A stretch of DNA of 11,763 nt from the NCBI GenBank assembly GCA_002385545.1, contig DGDR01000045.1, positions 1-11,763 on the forward strand. Reading direction: 5' to 3'. The translations under genes were made by a program, and so were the position numbers. Of the stretch, positions 6,686 through 11,763 are shown one piece after another. Origin of the DNA: Clostridium sp. UBA3947 (GTDB lineage Bacteria; Bacillota; Clostridia; Clostridiales; Clostridiaceae). Within the stretch, counting starts at the first letter, position 1. Every line of letters starts with the position of its first letter. The notes beneath the pieces are model-generated. The model ran no database searches. It had not been told where the DNA came from and was given only the letters and a program-made list of their open reading frames with translations.

Positions 6686-8296
6686 ATGAAAGAGCAGTCT
6701 ACAACTAGAGGCTTTGCTGTGCTTTCAGCAGCAAGCTTGATTGTTAAATTGGTTTCATTATTATATTTGCCATTATTAAATTTTATCCTCCCACAGGAGG
6801 CTATTGGGTCTTATAATTTTACATATACTATTTTTACCTTTATATATGTTCTCACCAATTCTGGAATACCTGTAGCAATTTCAAAGCTGGTTTCAGAATT
6901 AATAGCTCAAAATAACTATAAAGATGCTATAAAAAGCTTTAAGATGGCTAGATTTATGCTTTTAGTCCTTGGACTTGTGATGTCCTTAGTAATGATTCTT
7001 ATTGCCAGTCCAATTACCCATTCAGCTGGACAGGAGGACTCTAGGCTAGCTATTATAGTATTGGCGCCAACAGTGCTAATAACTTCAGTGATGTCTGCAT
7101 ATAGAGGCTACTTTCAAGGTAGGGCAAATATGACGCCAACAGGGGTATCTCAAATTGTTGAGCAGATAGTAAATACTATATTTAGTTTAGTGTGTGCAGC
7201 CCTTCTTATAAAATTCAGTATTAGGGCTGGTGTTGCAGGTGCCACTGTTGGTACTACCTTAGGAGCCTTGGTGGCTTGTATATACTTAATTATTAAATAC
7301 GAAAAAACTAAAAAGTTTAGAATTCCTAAAGGGCTAGATTTATCTAAGGTTAAAAGATTATCTAATAAATCCTTATTTAGAAAATTGCTCACCTATGGAA
7401 TTCCTATAACCTTAAGCGTAGGTTTGCAGCAGGGTGGTAACTTTGTCGACTCCATGATAGCTGTTGATAGACTGATGGAAGGTGGATATTCGAAAAAATT
7501 GGCTAAGGAAATGTATGGAACTATAGGTCAGACCAATTCCTTGATAAATGTACCTATTGCTATAGTTTCAGCCTTAAGCGCTGCGGTGCTACCAGCCATT
7601 TCTGCTGCTATGGCCATAGGGGATAGGAAGACAGCTCAAGAAAAAATAAACCAAGCAATGAAGCTTTGCTTTATTGTAGTTATTCCTTCTACAATTGGAC
7701 TTGCAGTACTAAGTAAGCCTATATACGGAATGTTGTTTCCATCTGCCATTCAAGGGGCAAAGCTTATGAAGTTAGCTTGTATAATTGTTATTCTTATGTC
7801 CTTAGTGCAAATTCAAACTACTATTTTGCAGGGGCTAGGGAAAATGCATATAGCTACTGCTTCCATGTTTGCTGGAATAGTAGCAAAGATTATTACTAGC
7901 TACAGCTTAATGGCTATTCCATCAATTAATCAATTTGGTTCTGTAGCAGGTAATATTATGTGCTTTGCTGTGCCTTTGGCTATTAACTATTATTTTATTA
8001 AAAATAATACTAGATTTAAGCTACCAGTTTTGAGATATTCTATTAAGCCTTTAATGTCAGCTGTTGCTATGGGACTACTAGCCTTTATAGTATATAAACC
8101 CTTTGATATTTTTATTTCTGAAAATGCATCAAGAATAGCTTATGTTCTACCGACTATAATTTCCATGCTAGTGGCAGTGTTTATTTATGCTTATGTAATG
8201 ATTTACCTTGGTGGTATTACAAAAAATGATATAAATTCAATATCACCAAAGGCAATGAAGATTATACCTGGATTTATGAAAAGGAGGATGAAATAA
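6686..8296 (+). CDS. MurJ/YtgP-like lipid II flippase (MOP superfamily, polysaccharide biosynthesis protein)
   Basis: Integral membrane exporter of the MVF/PST branch of the MOP superfamily, 536 aa, with roughly 14 hydrophobic segments by eye. The N-terminus RGFAVLSAASLIVKLVSLLY begins the first membrane segment, and AYRGYFQGRANMTPTGVSQI (138-157) continuing into VEQIVNTI is the block I associate with Bacillus YtgP (MurJ) rather than SpoVB. Members flip undecaprenyl-linked precursors such as lipid II across the cytoplasmic membrane for peptidoglycan assembly. The start is supported by AGAAAGG (6669-6675) 10 nt upstream of the ATG. It follows the RluA-type gene after the 6624-6660 hairpin; no separate promoter is evident, so expression probably depends on read-through. 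The final codons (KRRMK and stop) are part of the shared terminator stem. The family is certain; lipid II as the substrate is inferred, and another lipid-linked glycan remains possible. Confidence 0.87.
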   Translation: MKEQSTTRGFAVLSAASLIVKLVSLLYLPLLNFILPQEAIGSYNFTYTIFTFIYVLTNSGIPVAISKLVSELIAQNNYKDAIKSFKMARFMLLVLGLVMSLVMILIASPITHSAGQEDSRLAIIVLAPTVLITSVMSAYRGYFQGRANMTPTGVSQIVEQIVNTIFSLVCAALLIKFSIRAGVAGATVGTTLGALVACIYLIIKYEKTKKFRIPKGLDLSKVKRLSNKSLFRKLLTYGIPITLSVGLQQGGNFVDSMIAVDRLMEGGYSKKLAKEMYGTIGQTNSLINVPIAIVSALSAAVLPAISAAMAIGDRKTAQEKINQAMKLCFIVVIPSTIGLAVLSKPIYGMLFPSAIQGAKLMKLACIIVILMSLVQIQTTILQGLGKMHIATASMFAGIVAKIITSYSLMAIPSINQFGSVAGNIMCFAVPLAINYYFIKNNTRFKLPVLRYSIKPLMSAVAMGLLAFIVYKPFDIFISENASRIAYVLPTIISMLVAVFIYAYVMIYLGGITKNDINSISPKAMKIIPGFMKRRMK

Positions 8297-8313
8297 ATCA
8301 TCCTCCTTTTTTT
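8279..8313. terminator. Shared intrinsic terminator between convergent flippase genes
   Basis: AAAAGGAGGATGA (8279-8291) and TCATCCTCCTTTT (8298-8310) form a perfect 13-bp stem with a 6-nt AATAAA loop. On the plus strand the T run continues through 8313, giving a seven-T tail with the stem end. On the minus strand the stem end gives TTTT followed by TTCAT, a weaker U-tract. It therefore fits a bidirectional terminator that is stronger for the plus strand. Both stop codons (TAA 8294-8296 plus, TGA 8298-8300 minus) lie within it. Confidence 0.88.
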
Positions 8314-9803
8314 GAATATTTTAGTATATAGCTACCTGCCAGTGGTAAAGAAAAACCTAAAGCTATAAGTAGGATATTTTTTGTTACAGGCAGACTATGA
8401 GTAGCGTTATTAAGTATATTCATAACATAGTAAAGTAGGAAGGCCATAAGCAAATTAACCATAAGCTCAAAGCCATCGAAGCTAATTTCAATTTCCTCTA
8501 ATATAACCTTTAAATTAAGGACTAAGGTTATAACTGAAGTTATAATTAGGCTTATGCCATAGCCAAAGATGTTGATAGAGGGGATTGCGGTGAAAATGTA
8601 TAAAATAACGAGCTCTAGCACTGATACCAGCATGGAATTCCGGAGTATTATGCTCTGCTTTCCTAGACCGTTTAGTATTCCAAAAGTAGTTGAGGCGGTA
8701 AAGAATAAGGGGCAACTAATAGAAGCAAATTTAATGTATGGCCCAAGGTCTGAGCGATTATAAAACATTTGCCCCAAATTATTACTACCTACAAGGCAAA
8801 TAACCATGGTAGATATTCCTAAAAGGAAGGAAAGCTTTAATACCGAGGAGATTCTTTCTCCTACTGCGTAATAGTCTTTTTTACTCATACTTTGTGATAA
8901 GTCAGGTATTAGTAGTGTTGAGATAGAGCCTATAACAATTTGAGGAAATAGCACTATATTTAAAGACATACCTGTAAACTTACCAATCATAGATAAGGCT
9001 TCCTTGTACTCAATGCCAGACATTACTAAACGTCTAGGAACAACCAAAGTAGATATAGTTGATAAAGCGGTGGATAGAAAGCCGTTTATGCATAGAGGTA
9101 GAGATATAACTAATATATTAAACAAAAGTTGGGCTCTGCTTTCTGATCGCAGAGAAAAATGCTTAAGCTTTTTCTCATCTACCCTGTAGTATATGTACAA
9201 TAAAATTAAGGAAATAGCCTCTCCTATACATAAGGCTGCGTAAGCTACTGTGACAGTAGCGGTAACAGAGGTTAGATTAATGCTAGTAAAGAGAGTGTAT
9301 ATGATAACAATTCTAATGGATTTTTCAAAAATATCAATGAAAGCTGGTACACCTACCTTTGAGGTGCCATAGAAGTACCCCTTTAAGGTGTTTGAAAAGG
9401 CAATAAACACCATAGCTGGACATGTAAAGCGTAAGGCGTTTAGTGTCCTAATATCCTTTATTATATATTTACTTATTTGCCTTGAAAAAAGGAAAACAAT
9501 AATTACTACAAAACTGGACCATAATAGATTAAAGGAGAAGGTAGTTTTAATTGTTTTCTTTAAGTTGGTAAAATCTTTATTTGCATAGTATTCTGCTGAT
9601 ATTTTTGAAACAGCTGTTACTATACCACCACATATAAGACAGATAAAAAGATTATAAACCGGCATTACTAGACCATAAAGCCCCATCCCCTCGGCACCCA
9701 GCTCTCGAGAAAGCATAATGGAAAAAATAAAGCCAAGAACTCCTGTAGTTAGGTTAGACATAATAAGTAATATAGAGTTAGCAACAAAAGAATCCTTTTT
9801 CAT
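8298..9803 (-). CDS. spoVB: Stage V sporulation protein B-like membrane exporter
   Basis: MOP-superfamily integral membrane protein of the SpoVB group, 501 aa, close to the roughly 518 aa of Bacillus SpoVB, with about 14 hydrophobic segments. Recognisable blocks are the N-terminal membrane segment beginning SNLTTGVLGFIFSIMLSREL (16-35) with GAEGMGLYGLVMP just after it, then NTLKGYFYGTSKVGVPAFID (138-157) continuing to IFEKSIRI. The latter is the SpoVB counterpart of the RGYFQG block in the neighbouring flippase. In Bacillus SpoVB is needed for spore cortex peptidoglycan synthesis, probably by moving lipid-linked precursor. The ATG at 9801-9803 (complement) has only GGTG (complement of 9812-9815) as a Shine-Dalgarno at 8-nt spacing, partly locked in a hairpin. 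The gene runs convergently to a paralogue with a 1-bp gap between stops. The general family is certain; the SpoVB assignment over other Clostridium paralogues is likely but not proven. Confidence 0.82.
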   Translation of the reverse strand: MKKDSFVANSILLIMSNLTTGVLGFIFSIMLSRELGAEGMGLYGLVMPVYNLFICLICGGIVTAVSKISAEYYANKDFTNLKKTIKTTFSFNLLWSSFVVIIVFLFSRQISKYIIKDIRTLNALRFTCPAMVFIAFSNTLKGYFYGTSKVGVPAFIDIFEKSIRIVIIYTLFTSINLTSVTATVTVAYAALCIGEAISLILLYIYYRVDEKKLKHFSLRSESRAQLLFNILVISLPLCINGFLSTALSTISTLVVPRRLVMSGIEYKEALSMIGKFTGMSLNIVLFPQIVIGSISTLLIPDLSQSMSKKDYYAVGERISSVLKLSFLLGISTMVICLVGSNNLGQMFYNRSDLGPYIKFASISCPLFFTASTTFGILNGLGKQSIILRNSMLVSVLELVILYIFTAIPSINIFGYGISLIITSVITLVLNLKVILEEIEISFDGFELMVNLLMAFLLYYVMNILNNATHSLPVTKNILLIALGFSLPLAGSYILKYSKKGG

Positions 9804-9811
9804 AATTACAG

Positions 9812-9832
9812 CACCAATAAGGATCTTATTGG
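9812..9832 (-). promoter_or_regulatory. Leader hairpin overlapping the spoVB ribosome binding site
   Basis: On the minus-strand transcript CCAATAAG-ATC-CTTATTGG is a perfect 8-bp stem with a 3-nt loop (9814-9832). The weak Shine-Dalgarno GGTG (9812-9815) shares its first two bases with the 3' arm, so folding would partly mask it. The start codon lies 8 nt further. It may lower translation or act as a DNA palindrome; the sequence alone does not decide. Confidence 0.45.
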
Positions 9833-9865
9833 ATTACAAGTCTCACTCCCTGTATATTGCTAATA

Positions 9866-9898
9866 ATTATATCTATTCTTTAACCAAGAAATATATTC
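9866..9898 (-). promoter_or_regulatory. Possible promoter for spoVB, perhaps sigma-E-like
   Basis: Read on the minus strand, GATATAAT (9866-9873) contains a perfect TATAAT, but no sigma-A-type -35 box lies 16-18 bp upstream. Upstream is GAATATATT (9890-9898), which resembles the ATATT-type -35 of sporulation sigma-E promoters, and GATATAAT resembles its CATACAAT -10. The gap is 16 bp, slightly long for that class. The predicted leader would be about 55 nt. Weak evidence, supported mainly by the sporulation identity of the gene. Confidence 0.3.
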
Positions 9899-9951
9899 TA
9901 GCCACTAAAGTTATAAAAGGAAATTTTATAGTATAGAAAATAATTATTGTT

Positions 9952-9980
9952 TTTACCATCATATATTGATATATTATATT
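9952..9980 (+). promoter_or_regulatory. Sigma-A-type promoter for the M29 aminopeptidase
   Basis: TTTACC (9952-9957) and TATATT (9975-9980) are spaced by 17 bp and end 30 bp before the GTG start at 10011. Each box matches consensus moderately. The region is AT-rich, so chance matches are possible, but the position fits a short leader with the strong ribosome binding site at 9997-10003. Confidence 0.45.
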
Positions 9981-10010
9981 CTTGTAAGTAATTTTCGGAG
10001 GTGTGAAACA

Positions 10011-11126
10011 GTGAAAGATTCACGAATGATAAAATTAGCAGAGAACCTAATCAATTATTCCTGTGCTGTAAAAAAAGGAGATAAGGTATTAATTGAAGCA
10101 TATGATGTGGAGGAAGCCTTTGTAACTGAATTGGTTAAGCAGACATATTTAGCGGGAGGAATTCCCTTTGTAACTATAAAGAAAAATAGCGTTAACAGAG
10201 CCCTATATATGAACTGTACAGAGGAACAGATGACCTTAATGGCAAAGTATGAAGCTGAAAGAATGTCACATATGGATGTTTACATTGGTGTTCGTGGCGG
10301 ACTTAATACAGCAGAGCTGTCCGATGTACCTGCTGATAAGATGGCTTTGTATTCTAAAATTCTATGGAAAAAGGTTCATAATGAAATAAGAGTTCCCAAA
10401 ACCCGTTGGGTGGTGCTAAGGTATCCTACAAATTCTATGGCTCAAGCTGCCTCTATGAGTACAGAAGCCTTTGAGGACTTTTACTTCCAGGTATGTAATT
10501 TAGATTACAGCAAGATGTCAAAGGCTATGGACGCTTTAGTGGAACTCATTAATAAAACTGATAAGGTTTATATTAAAGGACAAGGTACAGATTTAACCTT
10601 TTCTATCAAGGGTATGCATGGCATAAAGTGTGATGGCAAGCTAAATATTCCTGATGGTGAGGTTTATACTGCCCCAGTGAAGGATTCGGTAAATGGCTAT
10701 ATTACTTATAATACACCAGCCTTAAGGGAAGGCTTCACATACGAAAATATTAGGCTAGAATTTAAAGACGGTAAAATAATTAAGGCTACCGCTAATGATA
10801 CAGAAAGAATAAATAAGATTTTTGATACTGACGAAGGAGCAAGATATGTAGGTGAGTTTGCTATTGGTGTGAATCCATACATCCTTTATCCAATGAAAGA
10901 TACGCTCTTTGATGAAAAAATAGCAGGCTCTATACACTTTACCCCAGGAAGTTCCTACGATGATTGCTATAACGGTAACAAGTCTGCAGTACATTGGGAT
11001 CTTGTTTACATTCAAAGACCAGAATATGGCGGTGGAGAGATTTATTTTGACGATATATTAATTAGAAAAGATGGTTTATTTGTAATTGATGAATTAAAGC
11101 AGTTAAACCCAGAAAATTTGATATAA
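10011..11126 (+). CDS. M29-family metalloaminopeptidase (aminopeptidase T/AmpS type)
   Basis: Predicted cytoplasmic di-metal aminopeptidase of family M29 that removes N-terminal residues from peptides, 371 aa from the preferred start. Candidate metal ligands follow the family pattern: Glu217 in DGEVYTAP (215-222), Glu282 in VGEFAIG (280-286), His309 in SIHFTPGSSYDD (307-318), and His328 with Asp330 in AVHWD (326-330). The spacing between the two Glu (65) fits the family. The N-terminal half carries the family's Rossmann-like portion with VKKGDKVLIEA (20-30). Known AmpS/AmpT proteins are about 410 aa, so this is a slightly short form. The frame stays open upstream to a TTG at 9966, but the GTG at 10011 has GGAGGTG (9997-10003) at 7-nt spacing and is clearly the start. 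A gene of unknown function follows 65 bp later with no terminator between. Substrate range is unknown; peptide turnover is the simplest role. Confidence 0.9.
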   Translation: MKDSRMIKLAENLINYSCAVKKGDKVLIEAYDVEEAFVTELVKQTYLAGGIPFVTIKKNSVNRALYMNCTEEQMTLMAKYEAERMSHMDVYIGVRGGLNTAELSDVPADKMALYSKILWKKVHNEIRVPKTRWVVLRYPTNSMAQAASMSTEAFEDFYFQVCNLDYSKMSKAMDALVELINKTDKVYIKGQGTDLTFSIKGMHGIKCDGKLNIPDGEVYTAPVKDSVNGYITYNTPALREGFTYENIRLEFKDGKIIKATANDTERINKIFDTDEGARYVGEFAIGVNPYILYPMKDTLFDEKIAGSIHFTPGSSYDDCYNGNKSAVHWDLVYIQRPEYGGGEIYFDDILIRKDGLFVIDELKQLNPENLI

Positions 11127-11191
11127 ATTAAATAATATTTTGTAGTTTAAATGAGAATTTTAATTACATTAAAAAGGTCGGGTGGATTTTA

Positions 11192-11713
11192 ATGTCTAAG
11201 AAGACAATAACTGTTTGTTCAGAACAAGGTCTATTAGGGAGAGGTTTGTACAAATTAAAGGTTAATGCCGCCTTAAAGGAATGCAGTAAAATTAAGGAGA
11301 CATTAAAGAAAAAAGCCCTTATAGACAAGGATGACTTAAATATTAACATAGTTGTTTCTGATCCAGTAGACAATGAGATTAAAGGAAAGTATGTTGCTTA
11401 TAAGGGGTATAACAGAGATGGTAGCTTAAAACCCTTGACTATACACACCATGGAAAATGGACAGCTGATGAAGGTAAAGGACATAGAAAGTAAAGGCATT
11501 ATGAATATAGACTTGTATGATGAAAGTATATGTATTCATAGCTATTCTATACATGGAAATTATGCGGAAGGTTATCTAGTTTGGGATGAAAAAGGTAAAG
11601 ACGGATATATTATGAATTTTTCAAACCAGAAGGTGAAGGTCTTCTTAAAAAATGCAAACGATCATAAAGAATATAACAGTGTAACTGAATTTTTAAATAA
11701 AGACATCTTGTAA
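11192..11713 (+). CDS. Hypothetical protein, no recognised family
   Basis: A 173-aa protein I cannot assign. It is Lys-rich and has no signal peptide, membrane segment, cysteine metal cluster or nucleotide-binding motif. The N-terminal half looks helical and basic (residues about 20-45, ALKECSKIKETLKKKALIDK). The rest alternates short polar and hydrophobic runs typical of beta strands, for example HGNYAEGYLVWDEKGKDGYI around 121-140. The ATG is preceded by an imperfect ribosome binding site, GGTG (11181-11184), at 7-nt spacing, with AAAAAGG slightly further upstream. It follows the M29 peptidase by 65 bp in the same direction with no terminator between and ends in a strong terminator, so co-transcription with the peptidase is likely. 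I see no convincing promoter of its own. That it is a real gene is supported by the ribosome binding site, codon use like its neighbours and the terminator placement. Confidence 0.75.
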   Translation: MSKKTITVCSEQGLLGRGLYKLKVNAALKECSKIKETLKKKALIDKDDLNINIVVSDPVDNEIKGKYVAYKGYNRDGSLKPLTIHTMENGQLMKVKDIESKGIMNIDLYDESICIHSYSIHGNYAEGYLVWDEKGKDGYIMNFSNQKVKVFLKNANDHKEYNSVTEFLNKDIL

Positions 11714-11739
11714 AAAACTGCTAGTTTGCAGTTTTTTTT
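11712..11739 (+). terminator. Intrinsic terminator after the hypothetical gene
   Basis: AAAAAACTGC (11712-11721) pairs with GCAGTTTTTT (11728-11737) around a 6-nt TAGTTT loop, and the T run extends to 11739 (eight T). The stop codon TAA (11711-11713) overlaps the left arm. The CTGC/GCAG core followed directly by eight T is a textbook Rho-independent terminator. Confidence 0.9.
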
Positions 11740-11763
11740 AATTGTATAAGAAATTATAAAAAA

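Noticed and set aside
9912..9930. TATAAAA...TTTTATA inverted repeat in the divergent region
   Set aside because: Purely A/T arms of seven bases are expected by chance in this AT-rich spacer.
9966..10010. In-frame TTG extension of the aminopeptidase
   Set aside because: It overlaps the predicted promoter, and the perfect GGAGGTG at 9997-10003 serves the GTG at 10011.
1..11763. Mobile element, CRISPR, defence island or transfer signs
   Set aside because: No transposase, integrase, terminal inverted repeats, repeat-spacer array, toxin-antitoxin pair or change in composition; all but one gene belong to ordinary chromosomal families.

Overview
The window reads as chromosomal core sequence from a low-GC, AT-rich, spore-forming Firmicute, most likely a Clostridium or close relative. 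The grounds are the base composition, strong AGGAGG-type ribosome binding sites, use of TTG/GTG codons near starts, a SpoVB-type sporulation exporter, and a UvrD/PcrA-family helicase with a Gram-positive-style C-terminal Tudor-like module. I see no tRNA, rRNA, CRISPR array, insertion sequence, phage gene or att site.

Layout. Positions 1-127 hold no gene and no convincing promoter, only the ribosome binding site of the first gene. A stand-alone SF1 helicase (128-2125, +) comes first. A good sigma-A-type promoter (2150-2178) and a leader with a perfect 11-bp hairpin precede a run of four co-directional genes: an FtsA-like ASKHA ATPase with a long C-terminal extension (2306-4393), an M20D amidohydrolase (4442-5644), an RluA-family pseudouridine synthase (5666-6631), and a MurJ/YtgP-like lipid flippase (6686-8296). 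The first three are 21-48 bp apart and probably co-transcribed. A 17-bp hairpin overlaps the pseudouridine synthase stop and may limit read-through into the flippase. The run ends tail-to-tail against a second exporter of the same superfamily, spoVB (8298-9803, -). The two stop codons are separated by one base, and both lie inside the hairpin of a shared terminator.

The 207-bp divergent region 9804-10010 carries leader and promoter-like elements for spoVB on the minus strand and a promoter for an M29 (aminopeptidase T-type) metallopeptidase (10011-11126, +). A 173-aa protein that I cannot assign follows (11192-11713, +) and is closed by a clear intrinsic terminator.

Functionally the window mixes housekeeping (helicase, pseudouridine synthase, peptidase) with envelope-related genes (FtsA-like ATPase, two MOP-superfamily exporters). 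An envelope-growth link between the FtsA-like ATPase and the MurJ-like flippase is an inference from proximity. I did not find a defence system, biosynthetic cluster or mobile element. The most interesting items are the ATPase's repeated C-terminal modules, the paired convergent flippases with their compact terminator, the leader hairpins and the orphan protein.
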